A DNA stretch of 64,000 nt from Gammaproteobacteria bacterium (GTDB lineage Bacteria > Pseudomonadota > Gammaproteobacteria > Arenicellales > Spongiicolonaceae), in NCBI GenBank assembly GCA_028817275.1, contig JAPPPZ010000057.1, positions 1 to 64,000 of the forward strand, given 5' to 3'. Both the position numbers and the translations under genes were made by a program. Below the pieces are notes generated by a model that saw only the letters and a list, made by a program, of their open reading frames with translations, ran no database searches and was not told the DNA's origin. Below are positions 18,757-27,530 of this stretch, piece after piece. Numbering within the stretch: position 1 is the first letter of the stretch; the number at the start of each line of letters is the position of its first letter.

Positions 18757-18796
18757 GAAAGGCAAGCATGAAAACAGGCACTGCGTGGAATCTCCA

Positions 18797-20167
18797 ATGA
18801 ACGATATCAGTGACGGCCATCAGCCTGAAATCGGCGCAGCCATGAAAGGCTGGAATTGTTCGCCCGCGGCGAAAAATATCGAATTCAGCGACCCTGCTTT
18901 TGCCACTAACAAAACCCAGCCTGTTCACCGCTGGGTCCCTTGGGTCGCCGGGTTTTCGCGGGATTTCGTCCGTAGTGCGCTAAATCGCCACCTTCATAAA
19001 CCGGGCGTGGTTCTCGATCCTTTCGCCGGCGTGGGTACTACGTTGATTGAGGCCAATCTTGCCGGCCATGAGACAGTTGGTTTCGAAATTAATCCCTACG
19101 CCGCTTTTGCATGCCGGGCAAAACTCAATGCGCGTGGAATTGCCCCGGATTGCCTTGGAAAGGCGGCAGAAGACTTTCTGGAATTTCACAATGCCGCCAT
19201 AGAGAGCAAGCGGCGGCCTGATACGCAAGCGCCGGAAGGATTTCATACTCGCGGCGTTTTCTACAGCCCAAAGGTCTTGCACAAGGTTTTGCTGGCGCAC
19301 GATTTCATCGCGGGTATAACCGACCCGGTGGTTGCCGACATGTTCCGCCTTGCCTTTGCTTCCACAATGGTGACCTATTCAAATTATTCATACGAGCCCA
19401 GCCTCGGGCGCAAGGCCGCTGCGGGCAGACCTGACGTCGTTGATTTTCCAGTCGCTGTGGAAATTGCGGGAAAACTCCGCGAAATGGAGGAAGACATTCG
19501 GCTTTTGCAATGCCACCTCAGCGGAAAATCTCCCAAAGCGGCTGTTTTTAACAAGTCATTTTTCGACTCTCATAATCTTTTGAGTGCCGGCTCGGTGAAT
19601 CTTCTCATCACCTCACCGCCGTACCTGAACAACTACCATTACAATCGAAACACCCGTCCACATCTCTTTTGGCTCGGCTTCATGCATTCGCCCAAGGACC
19701 TGAAGCCTTTGGAAGAACAGAATTTCGGAAAGTTCTGGCAGACTGTGAGAGAGGACGAACACATCGGCCTTGACTTTCCCATCAAGGATTCAGAAATTTC
19801 CCAGTGCCTGAAAACATTAAGGGGAAAAAATTCGGGACGTGGAATATACGGCGGTAATGGCTGGGCCAATTATGCGGCGTCATATTTCAACGACTGCTAC
19901 CGATTCTCGAAAGCCGCGAAATTCGCCCTTCGCAGGCGGGGAACCGCGCTGGTTGTGATTGGCAACAGCATTCTGCAAGGCGTGATGATTCCCACGGATT
20001 GCTTTCTCGCAAAAATTGCCGAATTTGCCGGCTTGGAAGTTGTGGACATTCACATTCCCCGAGCCACCCGCGTGGGAAACAGCATCATTCAGTCAAAAGT
20101 GCGTGTGGCCAAAGCCGGGAAAGGCCAGCAACTCTATGAGGCCGTCGTCGAGTTGCGAAAGCGCTGA
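18797..20167 (+). CDS. DNA methyltransferase of the second RM system
   Basis: 456 residues from the ATG at 18797 (see the promoter overlapping the alternative ATG at 18755). SAM-binding motif VVLDPFAGVGTTLIEANLAG precedes the catalytic motif LLITSPPYLNNYHYNRNT, the order of alpha-class amino-methyltransferases; the wide spacing between them suggests an internal target-recognition region. It methylates DNA to protect against the convergent GIY-YIG nuclease, with which it shares 34 bp at the 3' ends. It begins about 100 bp beyond the tRNA-Gly promoter, inside the otherwise conserved pgsA-tRNA neighbourhood, and its composition is less GC-rich than its neighbours, both signs of insertion. Confidence 0.85.
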   Translation: MNDISDGHQPEIGAAMKGWNCSPAAKNIEFSDPAFATNKTQPVHRWVPWVAGFSRDFVRSALNRHLHKPGVVLDPFAGVGTTLIEANLAGHETVGFEINPYAAFACRAKLNARGIAPDCLGKAAEDFLEFHNAAIESKRRPDTQAPEGFHTRGVFYSPKVLHKVLLAHDFIAGITDPVVADMFRLAFASTMVTYSNYSYEPSLGRKAAAGRPDVVDFPVAVEIAGKLREMEEDIRLLQCHLSGKSPKAAVFNKSFFDSHNLLSAGSVNLLITSPPYLNNYHYNRNTRPHLFWLGFMHSPKDLKPLEEQNFGKFWQTVREDEHIGLDFPIKDSEISQCLKTLRGKNSGRGIYGGNGWANYAASYFNDCYRFSKAAKFALRRRGTALVVIGNSILQGVMIPTDCFLAKIAEFAGLEVVDIHIPRATRVGNSIIQSKVRVAKAGKGQQLYEAVVELRKR

Positions 20168-20775
20168 CGAATTTTGGCAAGGACATCACTGCGCTGCAGT
20201 GGTGTACCCGTCAAACGGTCCGCCCATGGCCGCCCGGGATGCAGAACATCCCACTCCGAACGGGCCTGGTTATGCCGGCCGCTCCCGGGGTCGTGGTTGC
20301 CAAACCCGTCAACCGTGGTGTTCCACAACGGGTCAAATTTCCGAATCATCTGAGACTCGACCGAAGAAATGAGGTCGGTTTCCATTCCCCCCAGAATTAC
20401 AAACCGACACCTGAAGTCATCAACGACAAGCCCCGCCCCATGAGCAATACTGCGCCCATGCTCCCGTAACCGGGAGCACAAAGGCTGCTCGTTGTCACTT
20501 GTCTGAACCCTCCCCGTTCGCCAGCCCCGGGGAACCGCCTTGCCGACGTAAATCGGGTCCAGGCATTGTTCTCGGTTGGCAACGCCGAAGTGTTGGTAAT
20601 ATTTGCTATCTCCAAGGCAATAGATTGCATAAACCCCAGCCCCCGGAAAATTAACCGGGGGAGGCAAAGAATGCACCGGGGTCTTGCCGAAAAATTTAAC
20701 CACCTGGTCCACAATGCTCTGGTAGCCCGGCGAGTTAAAAGTATGGAGTTGTAAATTAACGCTGGTCGGAACCAC
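20134..20775 (-). CDS. GIY-YIG restriction endonuclease, Eco29kI-like
   Basis: 213 residues. The GIY-YIG core is visible: GAGVYAIYCLG, then DPIYVGKAVPRGWRTGR, an arginine in CSRLREHGRSI, a catalytic glutamate in SSVESQMIRKF, and DPLWNTTVDGFGNHDPG near the end. The layout matches the Eco29kI/NgoMIII/Cfr42I enzymes, which cut CCGCGG; this protein may share that site but the sequence alone does not prove it. Convergent with the methyltransferase, overlapping it by 34 bp, so the two genes must have separate promoters. Confidence 0.8.
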   Translation of the reverse strand: MVPTSVNLQLHTFNSPGYQSIVDQVVKFFGKTPVHSLPPPVNFPGAGVYAIYCLGDSKYYQHFGVANREQCLDPIYVGKAVPRGWRTGRVQTSDNEQPLCSRLREHGRSIAHGAGLVVDDFRCRFVILGGMETDLISSVESQMIRKFDPLWNTTVDGFGNHDPGSGRHNQARSEWDVLHPGRPWADRLTGTPLQRSDVLAKIRQRFRNSTTAS

Positions 20776-20819
20776 GAGAACCTCTTCTTCGGGCGTGTTG
20801 GGGCTGCATCATACCACTC

Positions 20820-21395
20820 TCACCCCCGACCAAACCCCGCCCATGCCGCCCGCAGGTACATCACCATGGACCAAAGCGTCAGCCCCGCCGCCAGCACCAG
20901 CAGCACCTCGCCCAGGCGCAGCATGGAAACGTCCACCACCGACTCGCGGTAGAGCATCATCGCTATCGCAACAAACTGCCCGGCGGTTTTGATTTTGCCC
21001 ACCATGGACACCGACACCCGCGCGCGGTTGCCGAGTTCGGCCATCCATTCGCGCAGCGCCGACACCACCAATTCGCGGCCGATGATGACGGCAACCACCA
21101 GGGCGAAGACGGTTTGGCTCAGCACCTGCCGCATCACCGCCTCGTCCGACACCAGCAGCACCAGCGCGGTGACTACAATGAGTTTGTCCGCTACCGGGTC
21201 GAGGAACGCGCCGAACTTTGAGTCCTGTTTCAGGCGCCTTGCCAGGTAGCCGTCCAGCCAGTCGCTCAGGCCGGCGGCCAGGAACACCGCCGTCACCGCC
21301 GTGTTGCTCCACGCAAAAGGCAGCAGATACAGCGCCACCAGCACCGGGATCAGCAGGATGCGAAAAAAAGTTAAAGCGTTGGGAATATTCAGCAT
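20820..21395 (-). CDS. pgsA: CDP-diacylglycerol--glycerol-3-phosphate 3-phosphatidyltransferase
   Basis: 191 residues, the usual PgsA length. Opening NIPNALTFFRILLIPVLVAL and the CDP-alcohol phosphotransferase signature SDWLDGYLARRLKQDSKFG followed by AFLDPVADK are exact in spacing. Several membrane helices. It makes phosphatidylglycerol phosphate at the inner membrane. Six bp after uvrC, as in other gammaproteobacteria, where the tRNA cluster would follow directly; here an RM pair intervenes. Confidence 0.94.
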   Translation of the reverse strand: MLNIPNALTFFRILLIPVLVALYLLPFAWSNTAVTAVFLAAGLSDWLDGYLARRLKQDSKFGAFLDPVADKLIVVTALVLLVSDEAVMRQVLSQTVFALVVAVIIGRELVVSALREWMAELGNRARVSVSMVGKIKTAGQFVAIAMMLYRESVVDVSMLRLGEVLLVLAAGLTLWSMVMYLRAAWAGFGRG

Positions 21396-21401
21396 CGGTT
21401 G

Positions 21402-23252
21402 TTATGCGTGCAGGTTTTCATGCACTTTTTGCGCCAGCGCGCGGCTGATGCCGGGGGCGCGGGCGATCTCCTCGGCGGCGGCCTGGCGCAACTCGCGCAA
21501 ACCGCCGAAGTGCATCAGCAACGCCTGCCGCCGTTTCTCGCCGATGCCGGGAATGTCCTCCAAAGTGGAGCGCAAAGTGTTGCGCGAGCGCCGCCGCCGG
21601 TGCGCCGTAATGGCAAAACGATGCGCCTCGTCGCGCACCGCCTGCAGCAGGTGCAGCGCCGGCGAGTGCGCATCGAGTATAACGGCGGCGCGGCGGCCGG
21701 ACAAGAACAACCGCTCGCGCCCGGCCTTGCGCGCCCGGCCCTTGGCGATGCCGACGACGGGCAGCGCACCGAGTTGAAATTCCTCCATCACTTTTTGCGC
21801 CGCGCGCAACTGCCCCTTGCCGCCGTCAATTAACAGCAGGTCGGGCAGCGCGCCGCCCTCCTCCAGCACACGGCGGTAGCGGCGGCGCAACGCCTGTTCC
21901 AGCGCGGCGTAGTCGTCGCCGGCGGGCGCGCCGGCGATGGTGAAACTGCGGTAGTCGGATTTGCGCGGCGCGCCGTCTTCAAAGGCGACGCAGGAGGCGA
22001 TGGTGGCGCCGCCGCCGGTGTGGCTGACGTCAAAACATTCCATGCGCTTCGGCGGGCCGCCGAGTTGCAAAGCGGCGGCCAGTGCGCGCACGCGCCGCAT
22101 CGCCTCTGAGCGGCCGTGGAAGTGACTCGCCAGATGCTGTCCGGCGTTCAACTCGGCCATGGACAGCCATGCGGCGCGGCGCCCGCCGCTGCGCGGGCGG
22201 CAGCGGATGGTGACTTTGCGCCCGGCCTGGCGGCTGAGTTCGGCCTGCAGCACGTCGCGCCCGGCAAATGACGGGCGGACGATGATTTCCGCCGGCACTG
22301 TTTTGCCGAGATAGGCCTGCGCCAGCACCGTCTCGTGCATTTTTTCCGGCGCAGCATTCAGCCGCTCGCTGAACAACAGCGACTTGCCGCCCACATTGCG
22401 CCCGCCGCGGATCAGAAGAAAATGCGCGCACACTTTGCCGCGCTTTGCCGCCAGCGCAAGAACATCAGCGTCACCGCCGGCGGTTTCCATGAACTGGCTC
22501 TGCTGCATGCGCTTCAGCATCGCCATGCGGTCACGGCAGCGCGCCGCGTTTTCGTAATCCATGCGCGCCGCCGCCTGTTCCATCTGCCGGCCGAGGTGCC
22601 CGGTCAGCGACTGGTTTTTGCCCTCCAGAAACAGCACCGCCTGGCGGACATCCTCGGCATAATCTTCGGCGCTGATGTAGCCAACGCATGGCGCGCTGCA
22701 ACGTTTAATCTGGTACTGCAAACAGGGCCGCTTGCGGTTGCGAAAATAAGAATCCTCGCACTGCCGCACCGGAAAAATTTTTTTCAGCAGCGCCAGCGCC
22801 TCGCGCGCCGAGCCGATGCCCGGCCAGGGGCCGAAAAAACGCCCGGCCGGCTTGCGCTCGCCGCGGTGAAAACCGAGGCGCGGAAACTTGTGGGTGTCGT
22901 CAAGGTGAATGTAAGGGTAACTTTTGTCGTCGCGCAGCAGCACGTTGTAGCGCGGCTTTTCGCTTTTGATTAAATTATTTTCCAGCAGCAGCGCGTCGCG
23001 CTCGGTGTGGGTGATGGTGACTTGCAGGTCGGCCACCTTGCCCAGCAGCAGTTGGGTTTTCGCGCTTTTTGCGCTGCCGCTGAAATAACTCGCCACCCGC
23101 TTGCGCAAGTCGCGCGCCTTGCCCACATACAGCAGCGCGCCGCCGGCGTCCCTCATCTGGTAGACGCCCGGCGCATGGGGCAGCGCGCGCGCCGCCGCGC
23201 GGCCGTCAAAAGTTTTTTTGCAGTTGGTCACCTTCGCCTTCACCGGGCGCAA
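21402..23252 (-). CDS. uvrC: Excinuclease ABC subunit C
   Basis: 616 residues. An N-terminal GIY-YIG nuclease (APGVYQMRDAGGALLYVGKARDLRKRV), the UvrB-interacting segment (LEGKNQSLTGHLGRQMEQAA), the RNase H-like C-terminal nuclease (MECFDVSHTGG, LLLIDGGKGQL) and terminal helix-hairpin-helix motifs (LEDIPGIGEKRRQALLMHFGGLREL) are all present. It makes both incisions in nucleotide excision repair with UvrAB. Divergent from efp across a 63-bp gap; pgsA follows. Confidence 0.95.
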   Translation of the reverse strand: MRPVKAKVTNCKKTFDGRAAARALPHAPGVYQMRDAGGALLYVGKARDLRKRVASYFSGSAKSAKTQLLLGKVADLQVTITHTERDALLLENNLIKSEKPRYNVLLRDDKSYPYIHLDDTHKFPRLGFHRGERKPAGRFFGPWPGIGSAREALALLKKIFPVRQCEDSYFRNRKRPCLQYQIKRCSAPCVGYISAEDYAEDVRQAVLFLEGKNQSLTGHLGRQMEQAAARMDYENAARCRDRMAMLKRMQQSQFMETAGGDADVLALAAKRGKVCAHFLLIRGGRNVGGKSLLFSERLNAAPEKMHETVLAQAYLGKTVPAEIIVRPSFAGRDVLQAELSRQAGRKVTIRCRPRSGGRRAAWLSMAELNAGQHLASHFHGRSEAMRRVRALAAALQLGGPPKRMECFDVSHTGGGATIASCVAFEDGAPRKSDYRSFTIAGAPAGDDYAALEQALRRRYRRVLEEGGALPDLLLIDGGKGQLRAAQKVMEEFQLGALPVVGIAKGRARKAGRERLFLSGRRAAVILDAHSPALHLLQAVRDEAHRFAITAHRRRRSRNTLRSTLEDIPGIGEKRRQALLMHFGGLRELRQAAAEEIARAPGISRALAQKVHENLHA

Positions 23253-23278
23253 ACCGCGCGGCGGCTGCCGCGCTCAGC

Positions 23279-23307
23279 TTGCCAGCCCGGCATTTTACCC
23301 TTATACT
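23279..23307 (+). promoter_or_regulatory. Sigma-70 promoter of efp
   Basis: TTGCCA (23279-23284), a 17-bp spacer and TATACT (23302-23307). The predicted start (about 23314) is only some 2 nt before the efp ATG at 23316, implying a leaderless or near-leaderless mRNA; no Shine-Dalgarno is present. Confidence 0.6.
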
Positions 23308-23315
23308 TCACGGTT

Positions 23316-23876
23316 ATGAAAATCTCCGCATCCGAAGTCCGCCTCGGCAATTTAATTGAACACCAGTCCAAACTCTGGCGCGTGTTGAAAAAGTCCCATG
23401 TCAAACCCGGCAAGGGCGGCGCCTTTGTGCAACTGGAGATGAAGGAAATCTCGGCCGGCACCAAGTTGAACGAGCGTTTTCGCTCCGAAGACAAACTGGA
23501 AAAAGCCCATGTCACGCCGCGCCGCATGCAATACCTCTACGCCGACGGCGACAGCCATGTTTTCATGGACAGCGAGTCCTACGAACAGATCAGCATCGCC
23601 GCCGATGACCTCGCCGGCCTCAGCGGCTACCTGCTGCCCAACACCGACGTGCAGGTGAACTTCCACAACGACCTGCTCATCGGCGTGGAGTTGCCGCCGC
23701 TGGTGACGCTGAAGGTGACCGAAACCGAAGGCGCCATCAAAGGCCAGACCGCCACCGGCGGCGGCAAGCCGGCCATCACCGAAACCGGCCTGCGCATCAC
23801 CGTTCCCACATTCATTGAAGCGGGCGAGTCGGTGAGGGTCAACACCGAAACCGGCGAATACGCCGAGCGCGCTTAA
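23316..23876 (+). CDS. efp: Translation elongation factor P
   Basis: 186 residues from the ATG at 23316; the open frame extends upstream but only as antisense to uvrC. The three beta-barrel domains are recognisable, with the modified-lysine loop HVKPGKGGAFVQLEM near residue 30 and the C-terminal GLRITVPTFIEAGESVRVNTETGEY signature. EF-P rescues ribosomes stalled at polyproline. The lysine at the loop tip suggests EpmA-type lysylation, but no epm gene is in the window. Confidence 0.95.
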   Translation: MKISASEVRLGNLIEHQSKLWRVLKKSHVKPGKGGAFVQLEMKEISAGTKLNERFRSEDKLEKAHVTPRRMQYLYADGDSHVFMDSESYEQISIAADDLAGLSGYLLPNTDVQVNFHNDLLIGVELPPLVTLKVTETEGAIKGQTATGGGKPAITETGLRITVPTFIEAGESVRVNTETGEYAERA

Positions 23877-23879
23877 CCG

Positions 23880-24785
23880 TCACTCCAGCGGCGGTGACGG
23901 CCGCGCCGCCGCCGCGTCTTTCATTTCAGCCTCAGCCTTAACCGCCACCACCCGCCGCGCCGCCGTTACGTGCAGCCGCTCCACCATGCGGCCATCCACG
24001 GCAATCACATCGCACCCCGCCGCCCGCGATTCCCAGGCTGCAACCACCGTTTCCGCCGCCGCAACCTCCGCTTCGGTGGGCCGGAAAACGCGGTTCGCAA
24101 CTTCCACCTGCGACGGATGCACCAGCGTCTTGCCGTCAAAGCCGAGGCTGCGGCCCTGCTCGCACATGCGCGCGAGACCGGCGGCATCATTCAAGTCGGT
24201 GTGAACACCGTCCAGCACCCCCAGCCCGCGGGCGCGCGCCGCCGCCACGCACTGCGACAGCGCCGCCAGCAATCCGAGCCGCGCCGGCGTCGGCGGCACC
24301 GCCATGTCCACCGCCAAATCCTCTGTGCCCACCACCAAACATGACGCGCGCCCGGCGGCGGCGGTGATTTCCGCCAGCGCCATCAGCGCCGCCGCACTCT
24401 CAACCATCACCCACAGCGCCGGCGCCTCCGCCTGCGCAGTCGACTCCACCGCCTGCACAGTTGCCGCCACCGCCGCCGCCGAGTGCACCTTCGGCAGCAG
24501 CAGCGCGTGCACCGGCAGCGCCGCCGCCGCTTGCACATCCGCGCTCCACTCCGCGCTGTCCACCGCGTTCACCCGCACCGCCAACTCGCGCCCGGCATAG
24601 CCCCCGGCGCGCACCGCCTCGCACACCTGCCGCCGCGCCGCCGCCTTCACCGCCGGCGCCGCCGAGTCTTCCAAATCAAAGATCAGAACATCGGCGTCCA
24701 CCGTCCGCGCCCTGGCCAGCGCGCGCCGGTTCGCCCCCGGCACAAACAACGCCGAGCGCCGCAACAGTGGCGACTCAGGCCGCAC
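23880..24785 (-). CDS. CitE-like HpcH/HpaI-family lyase
   Basis: 301 residues from a GTG at 24785 that overlaps the dusA stop by 11 bp; the longer open frame upstream is antisense or shadow sequence. Family motifs: RRSALFVPGANRRALARA at the N-terminus, DVLIFDLEDSAAPAVK with the metal-binding acidic residue, RVNAVDS, LLLPKVHSA, VMVESAAALMALAEI, and SLGFDGKTLVHPSQV. Such proteins cleave or hydrolyse malyl-, citramalyl- or citryl-CoA type thioesters. No citD or citF is near, so it is the stand-alone form. Convergent with efp, 3 bp apart. Confidence 0.85.
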   Translation of the reverse strand: MRPESPLLRRSALFVPGANRRALARARTVDADVLIFDLEDSAAPAVKAAARRQVCEAVRAGGYAGRELAVRVNAVDSAEWSADVQAAAALPVHALLLPKVHSAAAVAATVQAVESTAQAEAPALWVMVESAAALMALAEITAAAGRASCLVVGTEDLAVDMAVPPTPARLGLLAALSQCVAAARARGLGVLDGVHTDLNDAAGLARMCEQGRSLGFDGKTLVHPSQVEVANRVFRPTEAEVAAAETVVAAWESRAAGCDVIAVDGRMVERLHVTAARRVVAVKAEAEMKDAAAARPSPPLE

Positions 24786-25761
24786 GGCGTGCCTCCACCA
24801 ATGCCATGGCACGGCGCGCCTTGCGCACCGTTTCCATGCCGCCCTCACCCGCACCGCCGAGAGCGCGCCGCCACTGGGCCGCGCCCGGGCGGCCGTGAAA
24901 CAGCGCGGCCAGGTGGCGCGTGAACTGTCTGAGGCGCGCGCCCTCGCGCAACTTTTTTTCCATGTACGGCGCATAGCAATCCAGCAGCGTGTCAACATCG
25001 GTGATGGCGGGCGGCTCGCCGAAAATTTCTTTTTGCAATTGCCCAAGCCACAGCGGCCGGCGGCAGGCCTCGCGGCCGATCATGACGCCGTCCACCTGGC
25101 CGAGATGGCGCGCGGCGCCGGCGCTGTCCACGATGCCGCCGTTGATGATGATTTGCAGGCGCGGGAAGTCGCATTTCAGTTGGTAGACGCGCGCGTATTC
25201 CAGCGGCGGCACGTTGCGGTTGGCGCGCGGGCTTAAACCGCCCAGCACCGCCTTGCGCGCATGCACGATGAAGCAGCGGCAGCCGGCGGCGGCAACCTGC
25301 GCGACAAACTCATCCAGGTGGCGGCGCGCGCCCTCACCCTCGCCGCCTTCGCCGCCGATGCCGGTGCGAATTTTAACCGTCACCGGCAAGCCACCGGCCG
25401 CCATTGCCGCAACGCAGTCGGCGACGCGCGCCGGCTCCGCCATCAGGCAGGCGCCGAAACCGCCGCTGCGCACGCGCGCGCTGGGGCAGCCGAGGTTTAA
25501 ATTAATTTCATCGTAGTTCCACTCCAGCGCCAGCAGCGCGCAACGCCGCAACTCCTCCGGGTCGCTGCCGCCGACCTGCAGGGCAAGGGGTTTTTCGGCC
25601 GGGTCAAAACCCAGCATGCGCCCACGGTCGCCGTGCAGCATCGCGCCGGCCGGCACCATTTCGGTATATAACAGCGCGCGGCCGGTGATGAAGCGCAGCA
25701 GCCGGCGAAAGTGGCGGTCGGTGCGCTCCATCATGGGCGCCACGCACAGGCGCCGTTCCAC
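24775..25761 (-). CDS. dusA: tRNA-dihydrouridine synthase A
   Basis: 328 residues from a GTG at 25761 just before RRLCVAPMMERTDRHFRRLLRF, where DusA proteins normally begin; the frame is open to 25923 but the extra 54 residues are basic and uncharacteristic. Signatures: NLNLGCPSARVRSGGFGACLM with the catalytic cysteine stretch, VTVKIRTGIG, FIVHARKAVLGGLSP, INGGI and GVMIGREACRRP. The FMN enzyme reduces uridines 20/20a in the D-loop. A GEGGEGEGARR low-complexity loop is inserted after the TGIG motif. The CitE-like gene follows with overlap. Confidence 0.9.
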   Translation of the reverse strand: MERRLCVAPMMERTDRHFRRLLRFITGRALLYTEMVPAGAMLHGDRGRMLGFDPAEKPLALQVGGSDPEELRRCALLALEWNYDEINLNLGCPSARVRSGGFGACLMAEPARVADCVAAMAAGGLPVTVKIRTGIGGEGGEGEGARRHLDEFVAQVAAAGCRCFIVHARKAVLGGLSPRANRNVPPLEYARVYQLKCDFPRLQIIINGGIVDSAGAARHLGQVDGVMIGREACRRPLWLGQLQKEIFGEPPAITDVDTLLDCYAPYMEKKLREGARLRQFTRHLAALFHGRPGAAQWRRALGGAGEGGMETVRKARRAMALVEARRAA

Positions 25762-25940
25762 CGGCGGCGGATTTTGCCCGGGCGCGGGAGCGCGGCGTTT
25801 TCTGGTAAAATCAGCGCCCTTGCCATCCCGCGCCGTGGCGCGGCGCGGTAAATTTTGCACCGTGCGCGCCGTGCGCACTGCACAAACAACGCGGCCATCG
25901 CGGCCGGTAAAATTTTTTCTCATCTGTTCCTCTGAACCCG

Positions 25941-27530
25941 ATGCATGCGGAGAGTGCCGCGTTGAAAAGCAAACTGCAAACCCGCGTTGAGCGGATTATC
26001 CAAAGCGGCGCCGCCGCGCTGCTCCGGGACTTAAGGCGCGGCATTGAAAAAGAGTGCCTGCGCATCACCGCAAACGGCACGTTGTCCCGCCGGCGCCACT
26101 TCGCCGCCCTCGGTTCGGCGCTGACCCATCCGCACATCACCACTGATTATTCCGAGGCGCTGCTGGAATTTATCACACCGCCGCTGGCCGGCGCCGGGGA
26201 CGCACTGCGTTTTCTCGAGCAGATTCATGTTTTTGTCTACCGCAACATCGGCGGGGAAAAGTTGTGGGCCAACAGCATGCCGTGCCTGATGAAGGACAGC
26301 CCGATTCCGCTCGCCGAGTACGGCGTGTCCAATGTGGCGAAAATGAAGCACGTTTACCGGCGCGGACTGTCACGCCGCTACGGCGGATTAATGCAGACCA
26401 TTGCCGGCGTTCATTACAACTTCTCCCTGCCGGCGGAATTCTGGAGCGCTTGTCCGCTGCGGGTTGACCCGCAAACGGCGGATGCAGCGTCGGTGAATTA
26501 TTTTGCCGCGGTGCGCAATGTGCACCGTTACTGCTGGCTTGCGCTGTACTTGTGCGGCGCGTCGCCGGCGCTGTGCGAATGTTTTGCCGCCGGGCGCAGG
26601 CATGGTTTGCAGCATCTGGACGACTCCACCATTTACGCCCCGCACGCGACTTGTTTGCGCATGAGCGGGCTGGGTTACCAGAACGACGCCCAATCGGCGA
26701 TTGCCGTGGACTACAACAATTTGCAAAGTTACACCGACTCCTTAGTGGCGGCGACGCAGACGCCTTGGCCGACATATGAATCCATCGGCGTCAAGGCCAA
26801 CGGCGACTACCTGCAACTGAATGCAAACCTGCTGCAGATTGAAAACGAATACTACTCGGTCATCCGCCCCAAACAAAACGCCCGCTCCGGCGAGAAACCG
26901 AGCAGCGCGCTGAAAAAACGCGGCGTCGCCTATCTGGAAGCGCGTTTTATCGACCTCAACCCGTACGCGCCGGCCGGCATTGCCCTTGCCGAGGCCCGGT
27001 GGCTGGAAATTTTTCTGCTGTTCTGCATGCTGCAGCAAAGCCCGGACATGGGCGCCGGCGAGCGCAAACAAACCACCGAAAACACCACCCGCGTCGTCCA
27101 CCGGGGGCGCTGCCCGAGCCTCACCCTGAGCCGCAACGCAAAAGAGGTTTTGTTCCGGACCTGGGCCGGCGAGTTGCTCGCGCAAATGCAGCCGGTGGCC
27201 GAATTACTGGACAGCGCGCAAGGCGGTGATGGTTACAGCGCGGCCCTGAAAATCCAGCAGGAGCGCGTGCGCCATCCCGAACTCACCCTGTCGGCGCAAA
27301 TGCTGGATGACATGCAGCGCAACAAAGAATCTTTTTTCGCCTTCACCATGCGCAAAACCGAAGAGCATGAAAATTTTTTCCGCGCGGCGGCGATGGAGCG
27401 CGCTTGCGAGGAAAAATTCCGCAAACTCGCCGGCCAATCCCGCCGCCGGCAGCGCGAGATGGAAAAATCCGACTCGGTGGACTTTGACCATTACCTTAAA
27501 ACCTATTTCGCCGCAGAGAACCCGTCATGA
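25941..27530 (+). CDS. gshA: Glutamate--cysteine ligase
   Basis: 529 residues, the length of gammaproteobacterial GshA. Motifs: RRGIEKECLRI at the ATP/glutamate site, HITTDYSEALLEFITPP, and GLMQTIAGVHYNFSLP with the NFSLP strand. It makes gamma-glutamylcysteine, the first step of glutathione synthesis, in the cytoplasm. The stop overlaps the start of ggt (ATGA), so synthesis and periplasmic breakdown of glutathione are encoded in one unit. gshB is not in the window. Confidence 0.94.
   Translation: MHAESAALKSKLQTRVERIIQSGAAALLRDLRRGIEKECLRITANGTLSRRRHFAALGSALTHPHITTDYSEALLEFITPPLAGAGDALRFLEQIHVFVYRNIGGEKLWANSMPCLMKDSPIPLAEYGVSNVAKMKHVYRRGLSRRYGGLMQTIAGVHYNFSLPAEFWSACPLRVDPQTADAASVNYFAAVRNVHRYCWLALYLCGASPALCECFAAGRRHGLQHLDDSTIYAPHATCLRMSGLGYQNDAQSAIAVDYNNLQSYTDSLVAATQTPWPTYESIGVKANGDYLQLNANLLQIENEYYSVIRPKQNARSGEKPSSALKKRGVAYLEARFIDLNPYAPAGIALAEARWLEIFLLFCMLQQSPDMGAGERKQTTENTTRVVHRGRCPSLTLSRNAKEVLFRTWAGELLAQMQPVAELLDSAQGGDGYSAALKIQQERVRHPELTLSAQMLDDMQRNKESFFAFTMRKTEEHENFFRAAAMERACEEKFRKLAGQSRRRQREMEKSDSVDFDHYLKTYFAAENPS

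Noticed and set aside
18755-18796. ATG at 18755 as start of the second methyltransferase
   Set aside because: It overlaps a plausible TAGAAT -10; the ATG at 18797 gives a normal leader.
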